Origin: Pseudobdellovibrionaceae bacterium
Lineage (GTDB): Bacteria; Bdellovibrionota; Bdellovibrionia; Bdellovibrionales; Bdellovibrionaceae
Direction: 5' to 3'
Length of the DNA stretch: 64,000 nt
Assembly (NCBI GenBank): GCA_016785955.1
Contig: JAEUWH010000042.1
Span: forward strand, 1 to 64,000
Part shown: positions 26,041 through 36,897 of the stretch, in pieces
Layout: each line of letters opens with the position of its first letter
How positions within the stretch are numbered: the stretch's first letter is position 1
Position numbers and translations under genes: made by a program
The notes under the pieces: generated by a model
What the model was told of the DNA's origin: nothing
The model's database searches: none
Seen by the model: the letters and a program-made list of their open reading frames with translations, nothing else

Positions 26041-27226
26041 AAAAAGAATCGGTCAGGCGTTACTTTCGGTTGCGGTTACTTTGTTGATAGCACTTGGTGT
26101 TATTGAATTCACGAATCGTAAGGACAAGGGGGCGACGGATCGTTGTCAAATGACTGATGTCAGTGTCGAGGCATGGCCCCGCGGTGATTCGATTAGATGG
26201 CTAGGTAAAAATTTAGTCGTATCGTTTCATGAGAAGAACCGTACATTGCGCAAGTATAATTGGTCAGTTAAAGATGGTCGTCTGATTTTAAATCATGAGT
26301 CGGAAATAAAGTTAGTATGTGATCAGCCAGGCTATAATTGTTTTCAGTCCCAAGTGAATAAGGAATCGTTGGTGCTGGATGTCGTTTATTTCAAACCGCC
26401 CTATGGAATAGCGAAAGCCCGGTATGGTGGACGAGAGAGTTTGTTTCCTATTTTTTGGGATGCTAAAGAGTCGCTCAAGCTTGGGGCGCCGGTTCAGATG
26501 TGCGGAAAATTATTTGATACGCGTCAGTATGAAATGGCGATTTTGGGTGATCGGCTTTATGTTTTTCAAAATACATTGCGGTTGTTGGGTGGATTTAGTT
26601 TAAGTACAATGAATGGTGCTGGGCCAACGGCTGCGGCTCGTGAACCAGAAGAAGTCTATTCGGTCACCAGTTCGGGGCGATTGGGTGATGCTACGTGTGC
26701 GGATGGGCAGTCGTCCACGCAGAGTTTGTTTTGGATTCCTCATAATGATTCTTTTGTATTTTACACCCCGGCGGAGTCGCTCAGTCTTTATTTTTATAAT
26801 CGCAGTCTAAATCGAGTTCAGCTGGTAGAAGAAAAACCGAACTGGGTCATTCGAGGGAATAACGGTTATTTGTTTATTGAAAAGGACTCATTGACGGTGA
26901 TTGCCGATGGAAAGAAGTCTGTAAAGAGCGTGCCGGGGTTGAGCGAATTTTCGCCGAAAAACGTGTACGATCTCTCGGCTTTTTTTTGGGAAGAACTTAA
27001 TTTTATTGGCAGCATTCAAGATCGATCTTGGCTGTCTAATCGACATCTCAACATGCTAGAACTCAGCTCGACTTCACCGGCGAGAGAGTCTTTAAATTTA
27101 GGTTTTAGTTTGACGAGCCGGAAAGATGATTTTTCGGCGAATATCAGTGATGACAATAAGTTTTTATATCACTGGGAACAGACTCAAAGTGGTGATTTAT
27201 CCATGAGATCAATTTCTTGCCACTGA
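26033..27226 (+). CDS. Membrane-anchored protein of unknown function, last gene of locus A
   Basis: 397 residues. A basic start (MSKKRIG) and hydrophobic helix (about 8-25) give a signal anchor or uncleaved signal peptide. The rest is beta-rich with aromatic strand motifs (SIRWLGKNLVVSFHEKNRT, LGDRLYVFQNTLRLLG) spaced like propeller blades, plus paired cysteines. No known family recognised; a beta-propeller-like periplasmic domain is a guess. It overlaps the upstream gene by 8 bases and overlaps the convergent gene 27184-27675 by 43 bases, so it closes the operon. No counterpart in locus B. Confidence 0.65.
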   Translation: MSKKRIGQALLSVAVTLLIALGVIEFTNRKDKGATDRCQMTDVSVEAWPRGDSIRWLGKNLVVSFHEKNRTLRKYNWSVKDGRLILNHESEIKLVCDQPGYNCFQSQVNKESLVLDVVYFKPPYGIAKARYGGRESLFPIFWDAKESLKLGAPVQMCGKLFDTRQYEMAILGDRLYVFQNTLRLLGGFSLSTMNGAGPTAAAREPEEVYSVTSSGRLGDATCADGQSSTQSLFWIPHNDSFVFYTPAESLSLYFYNRSLNRVQLVEEKPNWVIRGNNGYLFIEKDSLTVIADGKKSVKSVPGLSEFSPKNVYDLSAFFWEELNFIGSIQDRSWLSNRHLNMLELSSTSPARESLNLGFSLTSRKDDFSANISDDNKFLYHWEQTQSGDLSMRSISCH

Positions 27227-27675
27227 GTATTTTCGTCTTTCGTCTGTGATGTCTTGGGAATGATATCGATTCCTTCCGAGTATTCAATCTGAGCCATCAG
27301 CGCTTCTTGGGCAATCTGTTCTTTGTTATGAAAGACGGGCTCGCGATATGGTTTCTTTTGTATGGGTGCTGGCGCCGGTTGTTCCATCCACATTTTATGA
27401 AGTCCGGTGATTTCATCGACAAGCAATTTGTTGTCGTCTTTTAGTTCGGTAACATATTTTTCAAGTGTACGAATTTTCCGTTGTTGAATTTGTAGTAAAT
27501 TAAAGCGCCATTTCCAGCGATTGATTTCAAACCCATTAATTGAGCGCAGAAACTGCCAAAGGGGATAAATCATTAACACGCCAAAGACAATTAGGCTCTC
27601 GCTGGGCCATGCCAATTTTATATAGGCCACCCGAAAAAAACAACTTAACGAGAGCATTATGTAAAGCCATTCCAC
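27184..27675 (-). CDS. Small membrane protein with coiled coil, unknown
   Basis: 163 residues. Two hydrophobic segments at about 2-20 and 27-44 (SLIVFGVLMIYPLWQFL) are followed by a cytoplasmic coiled coil (about 58-95, QQRKIRTLEKYVTELKDD) and a polar C-terminal tail. No family recognised. Its 3' end overlaps the last locus A gene by 43 bases in convergent orientation, so the two transcripts would be antisense to each other at their ends. It could be an accessory membrane protein of locus A or an unrelated gene. Confidence 0.6.
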   Translation of the reverse strand: MEWLYIMLSLSCFFRVAYIKLAWPSESLIVFGVLMIYPLWQFLRSINGFEINRWKWRFNLLQIQQRKIRTLEKYVTELKDDNKLLVDEITGLHKMWMEQPAPAPIQKKPYREPVFHNKEQIAQEALMAQIEYSEGIDIIPKTSQTKDENTQWQEIDLMDKSPL

Positions 27676-27757
27676 ACTGAACTCCTAAATGTCGGGTGAT
27701 CTATTTTTAGTTTAACAAAAGAATGAGCGTATAAAAGTCTAGAATAAAAGAAACGGT

Positions 27758-28423
27758 CTAATAGTATGAGGTGCCGAATCCCAAAAATAGAGTGAAACCG
27801 CTGTAGTTAACTTGCTCTTTAGAGGTATTGGCATTGGTTCCGGACCGGTACGTGAACTCACCAGAAAAAATCATGTTTTGTTTGTACGGATAGTCATAAC
27901 CAAGACCTAGGGCTACTTCGTTTACTTGGGAACTGAAATAAAAATTAGTTAGGGGCGTGCTTTCATCGAATTTATTGATATTTAAATTTGCGGGGGTGAA
28001 CGAGCCCGACATATATGGACCTGGGCGAGATTTTTGGTGTAGAATATCATCATCTGTAAAAAGATGATTGGTCGTTATGCCGTAAAAGTAATAGTAACCC
28101 GTGACGCCGATTCCAGAAAGCGGGGTAAAGCCATACATGCTTTTTAGTTCTTGAAGAAAATGAACACCCATGCGCGAGCTGAAACTGGGTAGGTCCCAAA
28201 GAACGGTTGGTTTCAGAGTGATGGCTGGCTTGAGTGGAACATTCACGAGGCGATCGCCGGCTGTCACATTAATTGATGAAATTCCTGTTTTGAAATGCAA
28301 ATAGGGTATAGCTCCGGCCCATACGCAAGAGGTCCAGATAAAAGAAATCATTATAAGGGGAAAAGACATAGACGAAATTAAGCGATTGAGATTATAGTTA
28401 ACAAAGAAATGATTTTTTATCAT
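27758..28423 (-). CDS. Predicted small outer-membrane beta-barrel protein
   Basis: 221 residues with a long signal peptide (hydrophobic core PLIMISFIWTSCVW, cleavage near AGA). The mature part shows short alternating strands rich in Tyr, Phe and Gly (GIGVTGYYYFYGITTN; VALGLGYDYPYKQN) and ends with an aromatic strand (LFLGFGTSYY), typical of small barrels. The first in-frame start (28423) overlaps the divergent gene by 15 bases; an internal ATG at 28369 is an alternative. Neither has a strong ribosome-binding site. Function unknown; proximity to locus A suggests an envelope role. Confidence 0.62.
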   Translation of the reverse strand: MIKNHFFVNYNLNRLISSMSFPLIMISFIWTSCVWAGAIPYLHFKTGISSINVTAGDRLVNVPLKPAITLKPTVLWDLPSFSSRMGVHFLQELKSMYGFTPLSGIGVTGYYYFYGITTNHLFTDDDILHQKSRPGPYMSGSFTPANLNINKFDESTPLTNFYFSSQVNEVALGLGYDYPYKQNMIFSGEFTYRSGTNANTSKEQVNYSGFTLFLGFGTSYY

Positions 28424-29029
28424 CGACTGGGTTCACCCATTTTTGTAAATGTTATCTTTATCTGCTGCACATTTGCTTTTTCAAATTTCAGTCATGCGTA
28501 CATGACGTCTTCTTTTGATGCTAATTTAGGGATTGCTAATTTTCAAACCAAAAGTGCGGATTTTTCAAAGAGTATATCATCTATCTCGGCCATCGAGTTG
28601 AACTATAACTTAAATCATACGGCTGTGAATACGGCTTACTCGTTGTCTTTTTACGAGTTGGCAAAAACAGATGAAGGCATGGTGACGTTTACGCGTTTGT
28701 CTTTGGGCAGTCGTTGGTATCCGCGAGGCATGTCGGGTGGACGCATGATTATCGATAGTGATGTGCAGGCGCGGATATGGGCGGCGGCGCCGTTTATAGG
28801 TTTGAATATTGGTTTATCTACTTTGACGATCAAAGAATACAATGCGTCTTTTATCGATTTTGGTCCGCGTGTAGGTGTGGAAGTTCCGATTGCCATTAAT
28901 ATGCTTTTGATCGGTCAGTTTACTTTTAGCTCAAGTCTTTCCAGTTCAGCGGGGGATACTGCTCGTAGCGTATCGTATTCCGGAGGCAGTGTAACGGCGG
29001 GTGTTGTTATTTCGGGTTTAGATATTTAA
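28409..29029 (+). CDS. Predicted small outer-membrane beta-barrel protein
   Basis: 206 residues. Signal peptide of about 30 residues (FVNVIFICCTFAFSNFSHA), then a barrel-like pattern (FDANLGIANFQT, AIELNYNLNHTAVNTAYSLSFYEL) with glycine-rich strands. In size and style it resembles the 192-residue protein at 46873-47451 in locus B. It is divergent from 27758-28423 and their annotated starts overlap, so both promoters must lie within each other's 5' ends. No known family recognised. Confidence 0.62.
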   Translation: MIFYHRLGSPIFVNVIFICCTFAFSNFSHAYMTSSFDANLGIANFQTKSADFSKSISSISAIELNYNLNHTAVNTAYSLSFYELAKTDEGMVTFTRLSLGSRWYPRGMSGGRMIIDSDVQARIWAAAPFIGLNIGLSTLTIKEYNASFIDFGPRVGVEVPIAINMLLIGQFTFSSSLSSSAGDTARSVSYSGGSVTAGVVISGLDI

Positions 29030-29101
29030 AATCCAGGGGTATGGTAAAAGTCGCTCGAACTCGTTGCGTGATTCAAAGCTCTGTGATAGGTGCTTGTTCA
29101 C

Positions 29102-31388
<2,287 letters not shown>

Positions 31389-31450
31389 TGTATTCAAACT
31401 TGGATCCAACGGGTACAAGGTTTTTTGACGAATTAATAGCGAGGTAAATT

Positions 31451-31828
31451 ATGAAAAAAACAATTCTTTTATTATCGGTGTTGGTGCCGACGATGGTACT
31501 AGCTCAAGCGGCGACACCACAGCAACCATCTATGTTGGAAGCTTTATTTCCATTTGTGATCATGTTCGTGATTTTATATTTTGTGATGTTAAGACCACAA
31601 ATGAGAAAACAAAAAGAACATCAAACATTTGTGACCGGTTTAAAGCGTGGTGACGAGATTATCACACAGACAGGAATTTTGGGGCGTATCGAGGGATTAA
31701 CGGATCAGTTCGTAACTTTAGAAATCGCTGATGGGGTTCGCATTAAAATGCTTCGTTCTCAAGTGGCGGGTAGTGCTCAAGCAGTGATTCAAAATGCACA
31801 AAAAGAGACTTCGGCCAAAAAGGCTTAA
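31451..31828 (+). CDS. yajC: YajC, Sec translocase accessory subunit
   Basis: A 125-residue single-pass membrane protein that joins SecD and SecF in the accessory complex of the Sec translocon. Signature: hydrophobic helix FPFVIMFVILYFVMLRPQMRKQKEHQ, in which RPQ-RK marks the cytoplasmic face, followed by the small beta-domain (LKRGDEIITQTGILGRI, IADGVRIKMLRSQV). GAGGTAA lies 5 bp before the ATG. The tgt-yajC-secD-secF order is widespread in bacteria. Here a 517-bp gap with hairpins separates yajC from secD. Confidence 0.95.
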   Translation: MKKTILLLSVLVPTMVLAQAATPQQPSMLEALFPFVIMFVILYFVMLRPQMRKQKEHQTFVTGLKRGDEIITQTGILGRIEGLTDQFVTLEIADGVRIKMLRSQVAGSAQAVIQNAQKETSAKKA

Positions 31829-32040
31829 ATTCAAAATTTAAAGCTTAAAGCACAGTAATTAGTTAAATACTCAGTCATTGAAATGGCTGAGTATTGTCTT
31901 AAGTGTATGTTTAAGATCGCTAAAATAATTATAGTTAAAATTTAAGTTAGCCAGTTGAAAGGCAAGCATTTAAGATTTAATGCTGCTGACTCAATCTTTA
32001 AGACGAAACGTTATGTCTTAAAGTTATGTCCTAAAGTTAA

Positions 32041-32088
32041 GACTAAATAAAAAACGACGCGCAGAACGCGTCTTTTTTTTATTTAGTC
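32041..32088. terminator. Bidirectional intrinsic terminator after yajC
   Basis: The GACGCG/CGCGTC stem with a CAGAA loop is followed by a run of eight T. The flanking arms (32041-32054 and 32075-32088) are themselves complementary, so the hairpin extends to about 20 bp with A-rich and T-rich sides and can work in both directions. Confidence 0.88.
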
Positions 32089-32277
32089 TTTTGTTTTTTT
32101 GTTGTGTGCGATGAGGTGGGGCCGGTTGATATTTGTGGTGGGGCTGTGAGTGATAGGTGTTTAGGCTTAAGGTATTCCGTAAAAATTGAGGGAAACTGTT
32201 TGTCTAAATAATTAGCAAAACAGGATTGTTGGCTCGGTGTTCCTAAAATTTGAAATGAATCGAGACCTCTTTCGTAT

Positions 32278-32307
32278 TTGACAATACATTCCCTTACTTA
32301 GCACAAT
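32278..32307 (+). promoter_or_regulatory. Sigma-70-like promoter for secD-secF
   Basis: TTGACA at 32278-32283 is followed, 18 bp later, by CACAAT at 32302-32307 (4 of 6). The secD ATG is about 30 bp beyond the expected start site. CCCTTACT (32291-32298) within the spacer is complementary to AGTAAGGG (32332-32339), which contains the secD ribosome-binding site. Confidence 0.5.
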
Positions 32308-32345
32308 ACATGAGATTTACATCTTGCAATCAGTAAGGGGAAAAT

Positions 32346-34076
32346 ATGGAAAATTATAGATGGCGACTGATCGGCGCAATCGCTGGGATTTTAGCAGCAA
32401 TTGTCTTACTTACGCCCAACTTCATGGACACGAGTAAAATCAGTTGGTGGCCGGCTAAGAAAAAATTAAACTACGGTTTGGACATTCAGGGTGGAATTCA
32501 TCTGGTTATGGGTGTCGATATTAACGGAGTTATGTATGAAACGGCGACTCGTCAAGCCGCCAGTTTAAAAAAGGAATTGGCTACAACAGCCACTGAAAAA
32601 GTCGAGCTTGTGAATTTTAGAATCACAAATCCGACTATTGGTGAAATGGAACTCGAGTTCCCATCGGCATTAGATGCCGAGCGTGCCGACAAGTTTATCA
32701 ATGATCGTCATGGGACGATTTTACAACTTTCTGAGCGTCGCGATAAATTTCGTGTGTATCGCTATCTTGAAAACTCTTTGGTGGACATTCGTCAAAAGGT
32801 GATTGCGCAATCGATTGAAACAATTCGTAATCGTATCGATGAATTCGGCGTGTCTGAACCCAGTATTTCGGCTCAAGGGGATAATCGTATCTTGGTTCAG
32901 CTTCCTGGGATGGCGGATGCCGAGCAGGCCAAAAAATTGATCAATACCACAGCTAAACTTGATTTTATGATCGTCGACGATACGGTGAACTACGCGGATT
33001 TGCAAAAATGGATTAAGGATGCAGAAACGGCGGGTAACTTTACGATGGCGTCTATTAAGTATTCCGATTACGTGACGAAAATCAATGAAGCTCTGAAAGG
33101 TAAAATTCCTGAAAAATCCACGGTTCATTTCGGGAAAGCCGAAAATGCACGAACGATGGATGCTGGTTCGATTGCCTATGTATTAAAAACAGATACCAAC
33201 TTGGGTGGAACGGATTTGGATGATGCCTTGATCTCGTTCGGGCAGTTTGGTGACCCCGAGGTGGCGTTGCGATTCAATCCATCGGGTGCTGGTAAATTTG
33301 CCGATATTACGGGAAATAACATTAACAAGCGTATGGCAATTGTTTTAGATAAAATTGTTAAATCAGCGCCGAACATTCAAACACGAATTGGTGATGGAAA
33401 CGCGGTGATCACTTTGGGTCAGCGGGATCATCAAACGGCGTTGGACGAGGCCAAGATGATTTCGACCGCGTTAAAAGCGGGATCGTTGCCGGCATCGTTA
33501 GAACAATTAGAAGAGCGTCGTGTTGGTCCAACTTTGGGTGCGGATTCGGTTAAGTCGGCTCAAATGGGAGCCTATGCGGGTGCATTTTTGATTTTCTTGT
33601 TTCTGGTATTTTATTACCACGCCATGGGGGTGGTGGCATCGGCTTCTATTGCAATCAACGTACTGTCCGGTTTGGGGTTATTGACGGCATTAGGGGCAAC
33701 GCTGACTTTGCCGGGTATTGCGGGTATTGCGTTAACAGTGGGATTCGCGGTGGATGCGAATGTGTTGATTCAAGAACGTATCAAAGACGAATTGGCAAAG
33801 GGAGCCAGCTGGAAGCTGGCGGTTAAAGAAGGTTATACGCGAGCGATGTCGGCCATTTTGGATTCTAACGTGATGGTGGCTGCGGTGGGGATCATTTTAT
33901 TGAATTTTGGTACTGGTCCTGTGCGCGGTTTTGCGGTGACTCTGTTGATTGGGATCGTTACGACATTGTTTGGCGGCGTGTTTGTTTCTAAAGTGATGAT
34001 CGAGACATTGTTGTATAAATGGAATTTCAAAAGCATTTCCATCGGTATGTCTAAAAAGCAGCTTGTGAATAACTAA
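32346..34076 (+). CDS. secD: SecD, protein-export membrane protein
   Basis: SecDF uses proton flow to pull translocating proteins out of the Sec channel on the periplasmic side. The 576-residue SecD has an N-terminal helix (LIGAIAGILAAIVLLTP), motif LDIQGGIHLVMGVD, a large periplasmic domain, the junction LPASLEQLEERRVGPTLG and five further membrane helices with the conserved VDANVLIQERIKDE. AAGGGG lies 5 bp before the ATG. secF follows directly, and the two are certainly co-transcribed. Confidence 0.97.
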   Translation: MENYRWRLIGAIAGILAAIVLLTPNFMDTSKISWWPAKKKLNYGLDIQGGIHLVMGVDINGVMYETATRQAASLKKELATTATEKVELVNFRITNPTIGEMELEFPSALDAERADKFINDRHGTILQLSERRDKFRVYRYLENSLVDIRQKVIAQSIETIRNRIDEFGVSEPSISAQGDNRILVQLPGMADAEQAKKLINTTAKLDFMIVDDTVNYADLQKWIKDAETAGNFTMASIKYSDYVTKINEALKGKIPEKSTVHFGKAENARTMDAGSIAYVLKTDTNLGGTDLDDALISFGQFGDPEVALRFNPSGAGKFADITGNNINKRMAIVLDKIVKSAPNIQTRIGDGNAVITLGQRDHQTALDEAKMISTALKAGSLPASLEQLEERRVGPTLGADSVKSAQMGAYAGAFLIFLFLVFYYHAMGVVASASIAINVLSGLGLLTALGATLTLPGIAGIALTVGFAVDANVLIQERIKDELAKGASWKLAVKEGYTRAMSAILDSNVMVAAVGIILLNFGTGPVRGFAVTLLIGIVTTLFGGVFVSKVMIETLLYKWNFKSISIGMSKKQLVNN

Positions 34077-34088
34077 TTGGAGTCAGGA

Positions 34089-35039
34089 ATGAATCAGAAA
34101 AATAACAATTCAAAAAATGAAAATGAAGACTTTGGGCGTTTTGATTTCGTAGGCCTTACTCCGTTGTTTGGTGGAATCTCGTTGGTTCTGAGTCTTGTAT
34201 TTTTGGTGTACTTGACCGTCAATGGAATCAACTACGGGATTGATTTTCGTGGTGGAACGGAAATTCAGGTCAAGTTTGGCCAATCTGTGGAGATCGATAA
34301 TTTGCGTAAATCGACAGAGGGTTTAGGGATTGGAGAGGTCGGTATTCAAGGCTTTGGAGACGGTAACGAATTTATTTTTCGTTTCCAGGGTATTCAAGGA
34401 AAGACAGACAAAGAAACCAACGAGAACTTAAGCAGCTCGATTGCTAAAGTGCGTACGATGTTGGAAACTCAATTTGGCGCGCAACAACCGGATATTCGAC
34501 GTGTGGACACGGTGGGGCCTCAGGTCGGTGCGGAATTAAAACGCAATGGATTCTTGTCGATATTTTATTGTTTACTGGTGATCTTGATTTATGTGTCTCT
34601 TCGGTTTGACTATAAATACTCTCCGGGTGCGGTGATCTGTCTGATCCATGACGTGATTTTGACGATGGGTATATTTGTGCTTGTGGGCAAAGAAGTGAAC
34701 GTGTCGATTTTGGCCGCGATTCTGTCGTTGATTGGTTTCTCGTTGAATGACGTTATCGTTGTGTTTGATAGGATTCGGGAAACCGAGTCTATGTACAAAA
34801 ACAAGTCGTCTAAGTTTATCGTCAACAAAGCCGTTAACGATATGCTTGGTCGAACAATCATCACGGCCGGGACGGTATTTACGTCGGCGCTGTGTTTGTG
34901 GATTTTTTCGGAAGGAACAGTGGCGGATATCGCCTTTGCGATTACGATCGGGATGTTCTTTGGGACTTATTCATCCGTATTCGTGGCGGCGCCTTTGATG
35001 ATCTTCATCGAAAAAATGAAGTTTTTAGCAAAGGCTTAA
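34089..35039 (+). CDS. secF: SecF, protein-export membrane protein
   Basis: Partner of SecD, 316 residues and six predicted membrane helices. Motifs: YGIDFRGGTEIQVKF after the first helix, VGPQVGAELKRNG, and GFSLNDVIVVFDRIRE in the fourth-fifth helix region. A TTG at 34077 directly follows the secD stop, but the ATG at 34089 has GGAG with a 6-bp spacer and is the better start. recJ follows after 1 bp. Confidence 0.96.
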   Translation: MNQKNNNSKNENEDFGRFDFVGLTPLFGGISLVLSLVFLVYLTVNGINYGIDFRGGTEIQVKFGQSVEIDNLRKSTEGLGIGEVGIQGFGDGNEFIFRFQGIQGKTDKETNENLSSSIAKVRTMLETQFGAQQPDIRRVDTVGPQVGAELKRNGFLSIFYCLLVILIYVSLRFDYKYSPGAVICLIHDVILTMGIFVLVGKEVNVSILAAILSLIGFSLNDVIVVFDRIRETESMYKNKSSKFIVNKAVNDMLGRTIITAGTVFTSALCLWIFSEGTVADIAFAITIGMFFGTYSSVFVAAPLMIFIEKMKFLAKA

Positions 35040-35040
35040 A

Positions 35041-36897
35041 ATGACCGATTCAAAAATCCAGAACTGTCGGGAACCAGAACCTCATGCTGGTTCCTCAAAG
35101 TCGTCCCGGGACGTTCTGGATTTTTGTCATCAAATCCCGGCTAAGTTACGCGTGTACCTGGAAGATCATGGGTTAAGCACGTCGGAACAATGGTTTCAGT
35201 TCTTGCAGCCAAAGTTATCCTCTCTGGAAAATCCTTATAAAATAAATAACTGTGAAAAAGCGTCGGAACGTCTGTGGAATGCGTGGGTGAATCAAGAGTC
35301 TGTTTTGATTTATGGCGATTATGATTTGGATGGGACGTCGGGAATTATTCTTTTATATGACAGTTTCAAAGCGTTGGGTTTTCAAAATCTGCGTTATTTT
35401 CAACCGTCGAAAGCCAATGACGGATATGGATTGCATGCTGCGGTTCTGGAAAAACTGAATCAAGAAAATCATATTGATGTTGTGGTTACGGTGGATGTGG
35501 GGATCACGGGTCATGATGCGTGTTTGAAAGCAAAAGAATTAGGGATCGATGTTATTATCACGGACCATCATTTGGCGCAGGAGACTCTGCCCGAGGCCTA
35601 TGCGATTGTGAATCCCAATCAGCCGGGCGATGAATCGGGCCTGGGCTATTTGTGCGGTTGTGGCGTGGGCTTTTACTTGGTTCGTGGCTTATGTAAAAAA
35701 TGGATTGAAAAAGGTTCAGCGGTGAAACTGGATTTAAAGTCGATTTTACCTTATTTTGCAATTGCGACGGTGACGGACATGGTGCCGCTTGTAAAAGACA
35801 ATCGTACGCTTTTAAAATTTGCCTTTGAATCGTTTAAGAACGTGACTAACTTTGGTTTGAAAGCCCTGATGAAGGAATTGAATTTACTTGGTCGTAAGTT
35901 GGATTCCAATGATATTGGTTTACAACTGGCGCCCAAGATCAATGCGATTTCCAGAATGAGTGCAACTTTAAAACCGATTGATTTGTTGTTTCAGACGAAT
36001 GAGATTTCGGCGCAGACATTTGCCAAAGACATTTTAAAATTAAATGACGAGCGCAAGCGTCTGCAAGAGATCGGTCTTCAAGAGGTTAAGCAGGCCTACG
36101 AGGTCTCCGAGCCATCACGAGACTCTGAGACTGCGGTTTTGTCGCATGAACATCGCGTATTTTTTTACTCTTCGCCTCGTATTCATCATGGCATCACGGG
36201 TTTAGTGGCTTCAAAAATGGTAGAGCAGTATGGGGGCAGCTTTTTTATCGGTGCTCTTTCGGTAGAGACCGGCGTGGTGGTGGGCTCTTCACGTAAGTCT
36301 GATAAGATCGGCTACAGTTTGGTGGATATGATGGCTCACAGTAAAGATAAATGGATCCGTTTTGGTGGGCATGCCAGTGCGGCGGGTTTTGAATACGTTC
36401 ACGAAAACCAAGAACACCTGGTTGCGGGTTCTCAGCAGTTTCTTTCACGATTAAATAGCCACGCCTTTGCAGATTCTGCCGTCACAGATATGAACGAGGA
36501 AACAAACACGAGCGCGAACATGAATGCGAACGTGGTCGCCAAGGGCAGGAATTGTGTTGATCTGGAATGGTTTGATCTGAACGACCACTTTTATTCGTGG
36601 GTGCAATTCATGGAGCCATTTGGCGTGCAGTTTCCCGAGCCGGTATTTCAAATCAAAAATGCGTCCGTATTTTCTATTAAGAAAATGAAGGAGAAGCATT
36701 TCAAATTGCATGTGGTGAACCCTCAAAATCGCGAGTCCTTGAGTTTTGTCCTATTCAATGCCAGTGACGAGCAAAGAAAGCTGTTAACATCGTTGCATCG
36801 TGATTTTCATATTCGGTTTAAAATTAAACGTGATCATTTTAACCACAATCAAAGATTTCAATTCATTGTGGATGATATTCAAATGGTGAACTCATGA
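35041..36897 (+). CDS. recJ: RecJ, single-strand DNA-specific 5'-3' exonuclease
   Basis: DHH-family exonuclease of recombination and mismatch repair. Catalytic motifs: YGDYDLDGTSG (motif I), VTVDVGITG (motif II), ITDHHLAQE (motif III, DHH), VTDMVPL (motif IV). The DHHA1 domain carries GGHASAAGFEY. An oligonucleotide-binding region lies at the C-terminus (HFKLHVVNPQNRE, RFQFIVDDIQM). At 618 residues the length is normal. A low-complexity insert rich in Asn, Thr and Ala lies at about 485-500. The stop overlaps the queC start (ATGA). Confidence 0.94.
   Translation: MTDSKIQNCREPEPHAGSSKSSRDVLDFCHQIPAKLRVYLEDHGLSTSEQWFQFLQPKLSSLENPYKINNCEKASERLWNAWVNQESVLIYGDYDLDGTSGIILLYDSFKALGFQNLRYFQPSKANDGYGLHAAVLEKLNQENHIDVVVTVDVGITGHDACLKAKELGIDVIITDHHLAQETLPEAYAIVNPNQPGDESGLGYLCGCGVGFYLVRGLCKKWIEKGSAVKLDLKSILPYFAIATVTDMVPLVKDNRTLLKFAFESFKNVTNFGLKALMKELNLLGRKLDSNDIGLQLAPKINAISRMSATLKPIDLLFQTNEISAQTFAKDILKLNDERKRLQEIGLQEVKQAYEVSEPSRDSETAVLSHEHRVFFYSSPRIHHGITGLVASKMVEQYGGSFFIGALSVETGVVVGSSRKSDKIGYSLVDMMAHSKDKWIRFGGHASAAGFEYVHENQEHLVAGSQQFLSRLNSHAFADSAVTDMNEETNTSANMNANVVAKGRNCVDLEWFDLNDHFYSWVQFMEPFGVQFPEPVFQIKNASVFSIKKMKEKHFKLHVVNPQNRESLSFVLFNASDEQRKLLTSLHRDFHIRFKIKRDHFNHNQRFQFIVDDIQMVNS

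Larger units (their letters stand above)
31829..32345. other. 517-bp yajC-secD intergenic region with multiple hairpins
   Basis: No protein gene is supported. Visible are a 9-bp hairpin AATACTCAG/CTGAGTATT (31866-31874 with 31887-31895), a 9-bp hairpin CTTTAAGAC/GTCTTAAAG (31996-32004 with 32015-32023), tandem 13-bp near-repeats (32011-32023 and 32024-32036), a bidirectional terminator (32041-32088) and the secD promoter (32278-32307). The words TTAAG or CTTAA recur at least seven times in about 220 bp in alternating orientation. Confidence 0.7.
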
